Assembly: GCA_023426275.1 (NCBI GenBank)
Contig: JAFABC010000086.1
Coordinates: 1-64,000 of the forward strand
Source: Pseudomonadota bacterium
GTDB taxonomy: Bacteria > Desulfobacterota > Desulfovibrionia > Desulfovibrionales > Desulfovibrionaceae
Length of the DNA stretch: 64,000 nt
Reading direction: 5' to 3'
The translations under genes and the position numbers were made by a program. The notes beneath the pieces are model-generated. The model saw only the letters and a program-made list of their open reading frames with translations. It was not told the origin of the DNA and made no database searches. Below are positions 51,057 to 61,385 of this stretch, in pieces (the stretch's first letter is position 1; each line of letters opens with the position of its first letter).

Positions 51057-53345
51057 ATGATACGGCTGACGGTCCTGGCCTGCATCGCGGCGTTCCTGTT
51101 CCCGGGCGCGGGAACAACGGCCCTGGCCGGGCCCGCCACTTCCCCCGCCTCTCCGGCCGCGACCGGGTCCTTCACGGGCTCCGCCAGTTGCCGCAGCTGC
51201 CATGAAAAATTCTACCGGCTGTGGTCCACGTCCTTCCACGGCCTGGCCATGCGCCCCTACGACGACGCCCTGGGGGCCTCGGCCGTAACGCCCCAGGCCG
51301 CGCCCATCGTCATCGGCAAGGCCGCCTATCGGATGCGCCTGGGAGCCGGCCAGGGCTTTTTGGAGGAGCGCGTCGGCGACACGACCAGGACCTACCGCAT
51401 CGCCCAGGTCCTCGGCGGCAAGAACGTCTTTTATTTCCTTACCCCGATGCAGGGGGGCCGCCTGCAAACCCTGCCCCTGGCCTATGACGTCCGCAAAAAG
51501 GAATGGTTCGACATGGCCGGCAGCGCCGTGCGCCATTTCCCGGGCGGGGCCAGCCCCACCATCGACTGGAAGGAGTGGCCCTACACCTTCAACACCGGCT
51601 GCTACGGCTGCCACGTCAGCCAGCTTTCCACCAACTACGATCCCAAAACCAACACCTACCACACCACCTGGACCGAGCCCGGCATCAACTGCGAGACCTG
51701 CCACGGCCCCGGCCAGGCGCACATCGAGGTCTGTCAGGCGGCCCCCAAGGGCCAGCCGCCCAAGGACATGAAACTCATCCGGGGCGGTCGTTCCTTCACC
51801 CATGCCCAGCAAAACGACACCTGCGCCGGTTGCCACGCCAAGGCCGTGCCCCTGACGGCTTCCTTCAAGCCCGGGGACCGCTTTTTCGACCACTACGACC
51901 TCGTCACCTACGAGAGCCCGGATTTCCATCCCGACGGCCGCGACCTCGGCGAAAACTACACGCTCACCTCCTGGTCGCGCAGCCCCTGCGTGCGCTCCGG
52001 CCGGCTCGACTGCATGCACTGCCACACGTCGAGCGGCCGCTACAAATTCGCCGACCCGGCCAAGGCCAACGACGCCTGCAATCCCTGCCACGCCGCCCGG
52101 GTGGCCGACGCGTCGCGCCACACCCACCATCCCGAGGGCAGCCCGGGCAATCGCTGCATCTCCTGCCACATGCCCATGACCGAGTTCGCCCGCATGCGGC
52201 GCAGCGACCATTCCATGCTGCCGCCGACACCGGCCGCGACCACGGCCTTCGGCTCACCCAACGCCTGCACCATCTGCCACAAGGACAAGGATGCGGCCTG
52301 GGCCGACGGCTGGGTGCGCCGCTGGCATCCCGACGACTATCAGGCCCCGGTCCTGCAACGGGCCGCCCTGATCGAGGCCGCCCGGCGCGGTGACTGGACC
52401 AGACTCCCGGCCATGCTCGACGCGATCGGCGACGACACGACGGACGCGGTCATGACGGCCTCGCTGATCCGGCTGCTGCGCCACTGTCCCGACCCGGGCA
52501 AATGGGAGCCGCTGCTGGCCGCGACCGCATCGCCCTCGCCCCTGGTGCGGGCGGCGGCGGCCGAAGCCCTGGGAGACGCGCCGACACAGAAAAACGTCGC
52601 CGCCCTGGCCGCGCTCGCGGCGGACGACATCCGGCTGGTGCGGGTCCGGGCGGCGGCGGCCCTGGCCAGCGTCCCGCGACAGGCCATCGCCCCCGAGCGA
52701 CTGGCCAGGGTGGAACGGGCCACGGAAGAATATCTGGCCTCTCTCGACACCCGGCCCGATTTGTGGACCTCGCAGTACAACAGAGGGAATTACTTTCTCG
52801 GGCAGGGCGACGCCGCCCAGGCCGTCGCCTGCTTTGAAAAAGCGCACAAGCTGGACCCGTCCGCCGTGCCGCCCCTGGTCAATCTGGCCATCGCCAGCAG
52901 CCAGTCGGGAGATGCGGACAAGGCCGAGGCGGCCCTCCGGGAAGCCCTGCGTCTGGCCCCGGACGACGCCCCGGCCCACTGCAATCTGGCCCTGCTGCTG
53001 GCCGAGCGAAACGACCCGGCGGGCGCGGAAAAACACCTGCGCGCCGCCCTCAAAGCCGATCCGGCCATGGCCGAGGCCGCCTACAACCTGGGCATCCTCC
53101 TGGCCCGGCAGGATCCCCGGGAATCGCTGGGCTGGAGCCGCAAAGCCCATGAACTGCGCCCGGACAACCCGCGTTACGCCTATTTCTACGCCCTCGCGCT
53201 CCAGCAGTCCGGAAACGCGCTCCAGGCGCTCGGGGTGTTGCGCCCGGTGGCCCAAAGCCGGCCCGACGACCAACAGATCGCGGCCTTATACCAGCATATC
53301 GTGAAGAGCATGGCGACCGACGGCGCGGTCGCGGCGGGACAATAG
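51057..53345 (+). CDS. Eight-heme cytochrome c with HEAT-like and TPR repeats
   Basis: 762 residues with a signal peptide (MIRLTVLACIAAFLFPGAGTTALAG). Eight CxxCH heme sites are visible: CRSCH, CYGCH, CETCH, CAGCH, CMHCH, CNPCH, CISCH and CTICH, all in the first 430 residues. HEAT-like helices (AALIEAARRGDWTRLPAMLDAIGD...) and three or more TPRs (YFLGQGDAAQAVACFEKAHKLDPS; ADKAEAALREALRLAPDDAPAH; PAGAEKHLRAALKADPAMAEA) follow. It is a periplasmic redox protein whose TPR tail may dock partners. The ATG at 51057 follows AGGAG. Confidence 0.9.
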   Translation: MIRLTVLACIAAFLFPGAGTTALAGPATSPASPAATGSFTGSASCRSCHEKFYRLWSTSFHGLAMRPYDDALGASAVTPQAAPIVIGKAAYRMRLGAGQGFLEERVGDTTRTYRIAQVLGGKNVFYFLTPMQGGRLQTLPLAYDVRKKEWFDMAGSAVRHFPGGASPTIDWKEWPYTFNTGCYGCHVSQLSTNYDPKTNTYHTTWTEPGINCETCHGPGQAHIEVCQAAPKGQPPKDMKLIRGGRSFTHAQQNDTCAGCHAKAVPLTASFKPGDRFFDHYDLVTYESPDFHPDGRDLGENYTLTSWSRSPCVRSGRLDCMHCHTSSGRYKFADPAKANDACNPCHAARVADASRHTHHPEGSPGNRCISCHMPMTEFARMRRSDHSMLPPTPAATTAFGSPNACTICHKDKDAAWADGWVRRWHPDDYQAPVLQRAALIEAARRGDWTRLPAMLDAIGDDTTDAVMTASLIRLLRHCPDPGKWEPLLAATASPSPLVRAAAAEALGDAPTQKNVAALAALAADDIRLVRVRAAAALASVPRQAIAPERLARVERATEEYLASLDTRPDLWTSQYNRGNYFLGQGDAAQAVACFEKAHKLDPSAVPPLVNLAIASSQSGDADKAEAALREALRLAPDDAPAHCNLALLLAERNDPAGAEKHLRAALKADPAMAEAAYNLGILLARQDPRESLGWSRKAHELRPDNPRYAYFYALALQQSGNALQALGVLRPVAQSRPDDQQIAALYQHIVKSMATDGAVAAGQ

Positions 53346-53401
53346 GTCAAGAAAACCACGCCGCCTCCCGGCGGGGAGCGACGGCCCGGACCACAAAATG
53401 C

Positions 53402-53451
53402 CACGGCCACGGCGACCGGTCCCGCAAGGGGAACCGGCCGCCGTGGCCGTG
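53402..53451. terminator. Bidirectional terminator
   Basis: CACGGCCACGGCG (53402-53414) pairs perfectly with CGCCGTGGCCGTG (53439-53451), with an inner CCGGT/ACCGG stem. It lies between the convergent cytochrome gene and the small gene at 53482 and can serve both. Confidence 0.7.
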
Positions 53452-53481
53452 TCGTTTGGCGCCCGCCCGGAGCCGGGCGCG

Positions 53482-53685
53482 TCAGGCCCTGGAGGCAACC
53501 TGCACGCGCGCCCTGTATTTCCGCTCCGCTTCCAGCGCCTGTTCCGTGAAAATCCTGTTGTCGAAGCGTTCGCTTAAAGACGATTCTATTTTCGACAGCG
53601 GCCGGTCAATGTTCCGGGTATAACCGGAGCCGATGTTCATGGCCAAAACAAGGGACAACACCGTGATTGCGATATTCTTCCGCAT
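53482..53685 (-). CDS. Small exported protein (67 aa)
   Basis: MRKNIAITVLSLVLAMNIGSGYT is a short signal-like segment. The mature 45 residues are charged (LSKIESSLSERFDNRIFTEQALEAERKYRARVQ), probably helical. No known family. ATG 53685 is chosen because the segment after it is a clean signal peptide; the ribosome-binding site is only a G-run. Confidence 0.5.
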   Translation of the reverse strand: MRKNIAITVLSLVLAMNIGSGYTRNIDRPLSKIESSLSERFDNRIFTEQALEAERKYRARVQVASRA

Positions 53686-53873
53686 AGTCTGGGCCCCCGG
53701 TGGGGAAAGGAGAAGAAGCGGGCTTTTCCACGGTGCGGATATACGGACCTGCGGGCTGGTTGTCAGCATAACGATTTGTCATCTTCACGGACACGGACAG
53801 GGGCGGCCGGTCCCCCTGCTCCGGCAAGCGGCCTGCCCCTCTGGCCGCGTCGCGCCGCGGCCGTGCCGGGGCC

Positions 53874-54692
53874 TTACCGGAAAAAATCGAGCAGCAGGGC
53901 ATTGACCGTATCGGGCGCGTCGAGTTGCAGCCAATGGCTCGCGCCCGAAATCCGTTCGTAGCGCCAGGGGCCGGCGAGAAAGCGCCGCGAGTCGACCATC
54001 TGGCTTTCCACCAAAAACCTGTCCCCGTCGCTCCACAGGCCCATGACCGGCACGGTCAGGACGGGCCAGGACCTCGGCCGCAACAGCAGCCCGAAATTCG
54101 CCCGGTAGTAGTTCGCCCCGGCCGTCAGACGGCCGGGACGGGAGAGCGCGGCCTTCCAGCGGGCAAACTCGCCGGGAAAACGCGTCAGGAGGCGAAACAG
54201 GAACCAATCGCGGCAGGTGACGAGGTATTCCGCCACACCGGGCAGTTGCAGCAGGAAGATGTAATGCCCTTTGAGCTTTTGGGCCAGGCCGGCCGAGGCA
54301 TAGGCGGCCGGATGTCCGACCGAGAGCGCGGCGAACCGATCGATGCGCCCGGGATGTCGCAGACACAGCTGCCAGCCGATGATGGCCCCCCAATCATGTC
54401 CGACCAGACGCACCGGGCCACAGTCCAGGGCATCGAGCAGGCCGACGGCGTCGGCGACCAGATGCTCCATGCGGTAATCGGCCACGTCGCCGGGCATCGA
54501 CGTCTGGCCGCAGCCCCGGGTGTCCGGGGCGATCACCCGGTAGCCGGCGGCCACCAGGGCGGGAATCTGCCTGCGCCATACGGTCCGGCTATCCGGAAAC
54601 CCATGGAGCAGCAAAACATCGGGGCCCTGCCCCGCGACCATGACGGAGACGTCCAGGCCGTTGACGCGGTGGCGTTGCACAGTGCCTTCCAT
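53874..54692 (-). CDS. Alpha/beta hydrolase (epoxide-hydrolase-like)
   Basis: 272 residues. The oxyanion motif HGFPDS, the nucleophile elbow GHDWGAI with Asp, the acid residue region GLWSDGDRFL and the catalytic His in ISGASHWLQLDAPD are those of the haloalkane dehalogenase/epoxide hydrolase group. Aspartate as nucleophile rules out an ordinary serine esterase. ATG 54692 has GGAGGAG upstream. It acts in the cytoplasm (no signal). The substrate is unknown; it stands alone. Confidence 0.9.
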   Translation of the reverse strand: MEGTVQRHRVNGLDVSVMVAGQGPDVLLLHGFPDSRTVWRRQIPALVAAGYRVIAPDTRGCGQTSMPGDVADYRMEHLVADAVGLLDALDCGPVRLVGHDWGAIIGWQLCLRHPGRIDRFAALSVGHPAAYASAGLAQKLKGHYIFLLQLPGVAEYLVTCRDWFLFRLLTRFPGEFARWKAALSRPGRLTAGANYYRANFGLLLRPRSWPVLTVPVMGLWSDGDRFLVESQMVDSRRFLAGPWRYERISGASHWLQLDAPDTVNALLLDFFR

Positions 54693-54916
54693 TGACACGC
54701 TCCTCCGGCGTTTCCGTGGCCGACCGGCTTGCACGGTCGTGGGGCTTGGGCGACGAGGACGGCAAGGCGGCCGGGCCGCACGGGTCGGATCGTCCCCCCC
54801 CCGGTTGCACGCACAAGGCCGCAGGCGCCCGGGCGGCTGCGGCCTTGTGCGAAACGATATCGCGATTCCCGCGTTTTGCAAGGAAACGGGTCGCTCCCGG
54901 TCTTTGACCGGCAGCG

Positions 54917-57124
54917 TTACGGCAACAACAGAAGCTTGTAGATCGCCGGCACCAGGGTGCTTCCGGACGGGCCCTGGGCCGTTTGGTACAAGCCGACATC
55001 AGGGACGGTCCCCGCCGCCACCGTGGTGCCGCCGTAGTCGATCATGGTCGTGGCATACGGCAGGCCGGCCCCCAGCAGGGGCGAGCCGCTTTGGGGCACA
55101 TAATTGGCCACATCGGGCCATGCCGCCGAACGGACATACGTCAGGCCGCCGTCGGAACTCGCGCCGTTGGCGCTGATGTAGTCCATGATCTGGCCCAGGG
55201 TGACGACCTCGACGTCCGGGTCCGAGGCGATGATGGCCAACAGCGTCTGCCACTGGGCAAAGGTGAATTCCCCACTCAGGTTATGGCTGAAGAGCGAGAT
55301 GGCCCCGCCGGTGAACTTGAGCCATTCGAGCACGGCCGAAACCTGCTCGCGAAGCTCCTGTTCGGTCCAGGTCGTGCCGAAAATCAGGCTCGGTTCGGTG
55401 CACAGGATGTCCAGGACGCCATAGCCCCCCGGCGCGCCCATGGCGAAAGAGCCGTTGGCGTCGGAGCGGGCCACGCGGTAGCCGGCGGCGCGGGCCGCGG
55501 TGATGGACCAGACATTGTTGCCTTCGTAGGGATAGACAAAGGCGTCGCAGGTGTAGGCGCCGCCCAAGGGATCCGTCAGGTTGGCTTCGATGGTCTGCTT
55601 CGAGGCGGTCAGTTCGTCGGCCGCGACAGCGTCCGAATCCACGGACACCGTGACGTCCGCGGTCTTGATGTCGGCGTTGGCGACGGCGGCCGCGTCCTGG
55701 GACAGCCACCGGCCGCTGTCGTAGCTCGAGCCCGAGAGGGTCGTCAGGGTAAAGGTGTAGCTCTCGGACTTCGCGTCGAACACGGCCTTCACGTCCGCGA
55801 TGGTCGGGTAGTCCCCTTCCGAGGACAGGGGAAGGGAGACGTCGGCCCCGCTGTCCCCGGTCACGGTCACCGTCAGCACGGGCGGGGTTACGGTCCGGTC
55901 GATGGTGAGCCGGGCGTCGCTGCCTGTCGAGCCGATATAGCGCAGGGTGAAAAGCACCGGCAGCCCCTCGGGATCGCCGACGGGACCGGCCAGATAGACA
56001 TGGTGCGCGGTGTGGCTGGCCACCTCATGGCCGTTGTTCACGTGACGTTGCAAAACGAGCCAGTCGGCCGCCGTGGCCACGGCCGTATTGAGCGCCAGGG
56101 TGGTCTTGAAGCCGTACTTGTCGCATTCGGTCGCCACCTGATCCCAGAAGTCGATGCTTGCCTCGTCATCGATGCCGATATTGAGGAGGGCCTTGCGCCG
56201 GCCATGGGTCAGCAGGGGCGAGCCCGAAAGCGGCGCGACCACTTCGGTGACGTTGATGTACTTCGGGCTGTTCAGGTAGTAGGGCGTGCGGGCCTGCACC
56301 AGACTGTGGGTCACGACCACGTTCACGGCCGGGTTGGCGTTTTCCAGGATGGCGTCGGCTTTGACGCCGTTGGCCAGGACCAGACAATTGGTCCAGAAGA
56401 CGCCTTCGGGAAAGGCGGCGACCTCCGGAAGGTAGAGAACGGAGCCGTTGAATCCGGCCAGCAGGCAGTTGTTGAAATCGAGCTTCCCGGCCGAAACGGC
56501 GTTGATGTAGCCGTAGCCCGCGTCCGCGATGAGGCAGTACGAAAAGGTCACGGCGTCGGTCACGGCGTTGACGGCGATGATATTGGTGGCCGGGCCTTCG
56601 GGGCTCACCCGGGCGCCCTGGATCGTACATCTGGTGAAGGAGGCGCCCCCGGTCTTGATGTTGAGCAGCCGCTGCCCCGGCCCGATGATGCACTGGTCAA
56701 AGGTGGGCGAGGAGGCGTCCTCGATCCAGATCACGTAGTAGCTCGCATTGGTGTTGAGCGACCCGTCGAAGGTGATGCGCCGCCACGTGGTCTGGTGGTT
56801 GACGGCCAGGACGTTCTCGTTGGCATCGCCCAGAACCGTCACCGGATCGTTGTGTCCGGCGGCCGTACTCCCCTGGATGACGACACCGGCGCTCTTCGAC
56901 GTCAGGCTCCCGGCATAGGTGCCGCCTCCAATTTCGACGACATCCCCGGTTCCGGCCGTGTTCAACGCGGCCTGCACCGTCCTGAAGGCGGTGGCCCAGG
57001 ACAAACCATCGGTGTCCGAACCATTGAGATCCACATAGTACGTTGTTGCGGCTGCCTGGTTTACCAGTCCAAGAATCAAACAAAGTTCCACAATTGCCAT
57101 AAAAAAATGCTGGAAATATTTCAT
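54917..57124 (-). CDS. Exported beta-helix + polysaccharide-deacetylase-like protein
   Basis: 735 residues. After a signal peptide (MKYFQHFFMAIVELCLILGLVNQAAA), residues 28-290 form a right-handed parallel beta-helix: TTYYVDLNGSDTDGLSWATAFRTVQAALNTA and rungs such as YYVIWIEDASSPTFDQCIIG and FSYCLIADAGYGYIN. From about 310 there is a NodB-like deacetylase domain: LNIGIDDEASIDFWDQVATECDKYGFKTTLAL and the metal motif GHEVASHTAHH. It is interrupted by a 150-residue insert, then a C-terminal repeat-like tail. It probably binds and modifies a polysaccharide outside the cell. ATG 57124 follows GGGAG. Confidence 0.8.
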   Translation of the reverse strand: MKYFQHFFMAIVELCLILGLVNQAAATTYYVDLNGSDTDGLSWATAFRTVQAALNTAGTGDVVEIGGGTYAGSLTSKSAGVVIQGSTAAGHNDPVTVLGDANENVLAVNHQTTWRRITFDGSLNTNASYYVIWIEDASSPTFDQCIIGPGQRLLNIKTGGASFTRCTIQGARVSPEGPATNIIAVNAVTDAVTFSYCLIADAGYGYINAVSAGKLDFNNCLLAGFNGSVLYLPEVAAFPEGVFWTNCLVLANGVKADAILENANPAVNVVVTHSLVQARTPYYLNSPKYINVTEVVAPLSGSPLLTHGRRKALLNIGIDDEASIDFWDQVATECDKYGFKTTLALNTAVATAADWLVLQRHVNNGHEVASHTAHHVYLAGPVGDPEGLPVLFTLRYIGSTGSDARLTIDRTVTPPVLTVTVTGDSGADVSLPLSSEGDYPTIADVKAVFDAKSESYTFTLTTLSGSSYDSGRWLSQDAAAVANADIKTADVTVSVDSDAVAADELTASKQTIEANLTDPLGGAYTCDAFVYPYEGNNVWSITAARAAGYRVARSDANGSFAMGAPGGYGVLDILCTEPSLIFGTTWTEQELREQVSAVLEWLKFTGGAISLFSHNLSGEFTFAQWQTLLAIIASDPDVEVVTLGQIMDYISANGASSDGGLTYVRSAAWPDVANYVPQSGSPLLGAGLPYATTMIDYGGTTVAAGTVPDVGLYQTAQGPSGSTLVPAIYKLLLLP

Positions 57125-57683
57125 GTCTTCTCCCTGGTTCGATACAGGATCGATACGAATACAATTTGAAAACATGCACTATTCATTGATAAACCCATGA
57201 AAATTCCCAAGAGGACACTGCCGACGGGCCGAGGCTCTTTCCCTATAGCACTAAAAAATTTTTATAGGAATCGATAAAAGCGGATGTGAAGAATATCCCG
57301 ACAATTTGCTGGCGGCGTGAAAGGATGGCCAGGAGGAATGTCGCACGCAACTAAAAGAAAGACTTGCACTATTTCATGTTGTTGCGTTTTGAAAGAATGC
57401 AGATGGCCGTCCGAAACGACACATACCCGGCGCGTTGCGTGCAAGCATCGTGAAAGTTGCAATCGAAACTTTCAACGATAAAGGCTCAGATGCCCACGAT
57501 TTTTTTGTAAGGAGCAGCCGGCCCGATCAGGACGATCAGGCCACGGCCGAAGACGGGGAGGATGCCCCGACGCCGCGACATCCCCTTTTTTCGAGGGCGC
57601 AACGATCCCGGGCAATCACAACGGCTGGGGAGGCGGCCTGCTCCAACGCTTCCCGGCCGCCTCCTCGGAAGGACGCCAGGGGA
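57125..57683. other. Gene-free stretch, AT-rich near 57.2 kb
   Basis: It contains an AT-rich segment (57180-57280) with a small CCTATA/TATAGG hairpin, the probable promoter of the beta-helix gene. Long open frames on the plus strand here are GC-driven and show no family motifs. Confidence 0.4.
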
Positions 57684-58200
57684 TCACCGGCGCGCCCAGG
57701 CCCTGGCGCACCGCGCCTGCCCGTTTTCGCTCATGGCCACCGCCTGCCCGGGGAGCCAGCCGTCATGGCTTTTCCCCTTGGCGTCCACGAAGCGGACCCG
57801 CAGCCAGGCGCCGTGCATATCCAGCACGCGCACGGGCGCGCCGGCCGGAAGCCTGTCCACGCACGGGCTGTCGTTTCGGGGACTCCGGCAGAGAGCGGGA
57901 GCGCCATCCTCGGTGGCCGTGGCACAGGTGCCAAGCACGCTGCCATGCACCCAACCTGTGGTGTCGCCCAGAGCGACCGTGAACCAGCCGCCGGCCTGCC
58001 CGGTGATCCGCACCAGACGCGGACTGTTGCCGGCCTTAAAAGGAATGACCCTGACGACCCGGCCGGCCGGCGTCTCGCGGACATTTTCCGCTTCGAGGAC
58101 AGGGAGAATGCCGCAAGGACGCGGGAGGGGCTGGCCGGGGTGGAAACACGCTCCAGGCGGAAAAGCCGGGGACAGGATTTCGATTTCGTCCTTTCCCGGG
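57684..58200 (-). pseudogene. Bacterial SH3-domain protein, N-terminus lost
   Basis: The minus strand gives two SH3b units: ENVRETPAGRVVRVIPFKAGNSPRLVRITG with GWFTVALGDTTGWVHGSVLG, then CVDRLPAGAPVRVLDMHGAWLRVRFVDAKGKSHDGWLPG. It ends at the stop at 57684. Upstream of about 58130 the frame loses sense and has no start codon or signal peptide, so the gene is truncated or frameshifted at its 5' end. Full members are exported and bind cell wall. Confidence 0.6.
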
Positions 58201-59050
58201 ACGGACGCACCATGACCGTCAGCATCCGGAAAAGGGCGCGAACCGTCAGGCCGGCGATGCGCAGCGGGCGGGGACCTACACCCGCCTGGACTGCCTGGAA
58301 TACAAGGACGGCCGTTTGCGGCTGCGTCGGACCGGCAGGCCCCTGCCCGAGGGGATGGCCCCCCTCTCGCCCGTGGCCACTCCAGGCTGCGCTTCGCGGC
58401 CATCAGCCCCACCGCCGTCAAGGAGCACAACCTCCCCCTGCGCCCGGGCCTCTATCTGGTGACCGCCGACGGGCGGGTCCGCTTTTTCGAAGGATACATC
58501 CCAAACGCGCCGCAGGGCGGTTCGCCCGAGTATTTCGGCGACATGACCGACGCCGTCTCGCTTTCACCGGACAAGGAGGTCCTGGCCATCGGCTCGTTCC
58601 CGGCTCTCAACGGGAACTGGTGGTTTTTCTCCTGGCCGGACTCCAAGCCCCTTGCCCACCCCCGGCTCGACGCCCTCCAAAGCGACACGCCCGCCCTCTT
58701 CCGGGGCGGCAGGAGACTGGTTGTCGTCGATGTCATGGACGTGGGGGGAGGCGGGCGGCCCTGCGAATACGACCCCCTGCGGTCCGGTCTCGGTCGTGGC
58801 GTACGACCTGCAGTCGGGCGAAGCCACCCGGCTTTTTCCGGGCACGGCCCAATGCGACTACCGGGTCACATCCGTGGGAAACGGCACGGTCACGGCGGCC
58901 AGGCGCTGCCTGCCGACCGCCGGGGCCTGGGCGCATTTCCCGGAGGACGTTCCCCTGGAAACCGTCACCGCCCCCCTGCCTTCCCCCGAAACGTCCCCGG
59001 CCGTTTCGGCCTCCTCGTGCCGGGAACGGGTGACGACCAGATCGGTGTAG
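58150..59050 (+). pseudogene. Frameshifted gene of unknown function
   Basis: Meaningful pieces lie in different frames: QDFDFVLSRDGRTMTVSIRK (near 58170), AGTYTRLDCLEYKDGRLRLR (58268), RLRFAAISPTAVKEHNLPLRPGLYLVTADGRVRFFEGYIP through VVVDVMDVGG (58384-58760), and SVVAYDLQSGEATRLFPGTAQCDYRVTSVGNG (58790-58890). At least three frameshifts would be needed to join them. The composed protein looks beta-propeller-like. Either true decay or sequence errors. Confidence 0.5.
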
Positions 59051-60913
59051 AGCAGCAGGGACTGGCCCGGCGCAAGGCGCAGGCTGAACGTGGAATAGTG
59101 CTGCCCGTCGCGCACGCCGAGGACCAGTTCGCCGGGCCAGGACAGGGGCCGGGAAGCGACTGGTGAAAACCCCTCCCCTTCCGGCCGGGGGCCGGGAAGC
59201 GGCGGCGGATGCCCGGCGCTGGCCCAGGCAAATGTCCCGTCCCGGTCCAGGATGCCCACGAGCATGGTCACGAACATGGAGGAATTGTCCCGGCGCAGCA
59301 GGGCGCTGTTGAGGCGGGCCAGCGTTTCGGCGGGAGAAAGTCCGGCCAGCAGAAAGGCCCGGGCCAGGGACATGGCCCGGCTCATGATGAGGGCGGCGGG
59401 AACGCCCTTGCCGCACACGTCGCCCATGACGCAGCAGATGCGGGAGGGATCGCCGGGATCGGGCACGAAACAGTCGTGCAGATCGTCGCAGACCTCGCGG
59501 CACATGTCGAGGCTGGCGTGGACGGCGGCCCAGGGCAGGCGGGGAAACACGGCGGGCAGCATGGATTTCTGGATGTTGCGGGCCAGCTCCAATTCGTTTT
59601 GCATGCGCTGCTGGGCCGCCGCGCTGTTGACGAGATTGCGGAAAGAGGCCTGCACGGTCACCTGCACGCGCTCGAACGTGGCGAGCATCCGGCCGATCTC
59701 GTCGGCGAAACGCGCCTTGGGCACGGCGCGTCCATATCCCCCTGCCCGAAGCGTTCCAGGGAGGATGCCAGATCGTGCAGGGGACGCAGGGTGCGCGAGG
59801 TGACGCACCAGGTCACGCACCCGATGCAAAGCGGTCCCAAAACGGCCATGAGAAAAAACGCCAGGGGCTGTTCCTGGGGCGCATCGCCGAGTTCCTCGCT
59901 GGAAACGAGCAGGGCGAGAAACCAGCCCGGCGTGCGCATGGGAGCGTAGGCCAGGGAGGTGGGACCGCTCCAGGGCAGGGGCCAGGGCGTGGCGTCCCCG
60001 TGCAGGACCGGCCGCAGCTGGACCAGACCTTTTCCCCGGCCAGCAGTTTTTTCTCCACGTCCAGCAGCGCCGGCGCCTGGAATTGCCGCGCCTCGTCGCC
60101 AAGGCTCTGCGGTCCGTGTCCGAGACGTCGGCCCACGGGAAAGATGATGTAGCGCCCGGCATGATCGAGAAAAAAGGGAACCGCGTGTTGGAATCCGGCC
60201 AGGGCGTGCAGGGTCCTGGCGATCCAGGGCATGGTGATGACCGTGCCGATCCAGCCGTCTTCCGGCCGGCCCGAGGGCGTCAGGGGCATGCCATAGATCA
60301 TGGCCGCGTGGGGATCGTCCCTGGCAAAGGACAGAAAGAGGCCGCGCCAGCGGGGGTTCGTGCCGCCGGACGCGACCAGGGGCGTCAGATCCCGCGCCAG
60401 CGCTTCCGAACGCAGCACCCCGTCGCGCATACGGTACAGCCAGGTTTTCCCGCCATGGCCCGTCACGACGCCGATGACGGGAATCTCCGCCATCAGGGAG
60501 CGCAGCGCCGCGCCTTGCTCCAATTCCCGCATCAGGGCGTCCGCATCCATTGCCAGAGCCGCGATGTCGGGAAGCTGGCGGGCGTGCCGGGCAAGCGTTT
60601 CCACGGCGCCGCCCACGCGCGCGACGAACGTCGAGGAAATCACGGACTGGGTATGCAGGGCCTGCATGGCGCGGGTGGCGGCATTGGCCGTGCGCTCGTG
60701 CTCCACTTCCAGGGAATAGAGGGCCATGGCCCCCCAGATGAGCACCACCGAACACAGCGTGAAGACGACGGTCTGGCGCAGGGCGAGATTGCCGAACCAA
60801 AGCCGGCGCAGCCGGTCCAGCCCGGTGCCCCGGCGCCTGGGGACCGCGCATCCGTCGCCCGCCTGCCGTCGAGCGGCAGATCGAGGCAAAGCTGGTTGCC
60901 GCCGCCGGTCCAA
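58858..60913 (-). pseudogene. Sensor PP2C (SpoIIE-type) phosphatase, frameshifted
   Basis: Three consecutive frame pieces make a standard RsbU/SpoIIE sensor phosphatase. The first (60913 to about 60045) has a membrane helix (TVVFTLCSVVLIWGAMALY) and a periplasmic dCache-like domain (WIGTVITMPWIARTLHALAGF). The second (about 60050-59735) has a second helix (FFLMAVLGPLCIGCVTWCV) and HAMP. The third (to 58858) is the phosphatase domain: ELARNIQKSMLPAVFPRLP, DLHDCFVPD, CCVMGDVCGKGVPAAL and SAGHPPPLPG. Frame changes fall near 60045 and 59735. Its 3' end overlaps the plus-strand relic. Confidence 0.7.
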
Positions 60914-61385
60914 TGGTACTCGGTCCGCGCGGTCAGCAGGCGCACCAGGGTGAGCCCGCGCCCGCCGACCGGGGTGTTGCGGATGTCCGTCACGGGCCGC
61001 GGCTCGTAGGCCAGGGGATTAAACGGTCGGCCGGTGTCGCGCAGCACGATGCGGACAAGGCCCGTTGGGGGGGCGACCCCGGCGTTGGCCGGCCGTTCAC
61101 CGCCCCGGCCGTCTGCCCGGAGCCGGGAGCGTCCCGTTGCCCGTCCGCCGCCAGCAGTTCCAGCCGCAATTCCACCGTGCCCTCCCCGCCGGGGGCCTCC
61201 GCGTGCAGGCAGATGTTGGAAAGCAGCTCGTCCAGCACAAGGCGCAGCGACAGCCCGTCGTCGCGGGCCATGCCTGCCTGCGCCGCCCAGTCCTGAACAA
61301 CGGCGAGAATGTCCTCCACGGTGTCCAGGCTGGCGTCGAAACGCAGGGACAGGGTGGGCCGCGACGCGGCGTCAGGGCCCGTCAC
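60846..61385 (-). pseudogene. RsbW-like anti-sigma HATPase, frameshifted
   Basis: From GTG 61385 (GGAGGGG upstream) the chain shows the N-box LVLDELLSNICLHAEAPG. After a frame change near 61060 it continues with VLRDTGRPFNPL and GGRGLTLVRLLTARTEYHW, the G1 and G2 boxes of GHKL kinases. It leads directly into the phosphatase, the usual partner-switching pairing. An RsbV-type antagonist is not seen in the window. Confidence 0.65.

Noticed and set aside
57435..59033. Open plus-strand frame of 532 codons
   Set aside because: Only a short piece near 58170 looks like protein; most is Arg/Pro-rich antisense of the SH3 gene.
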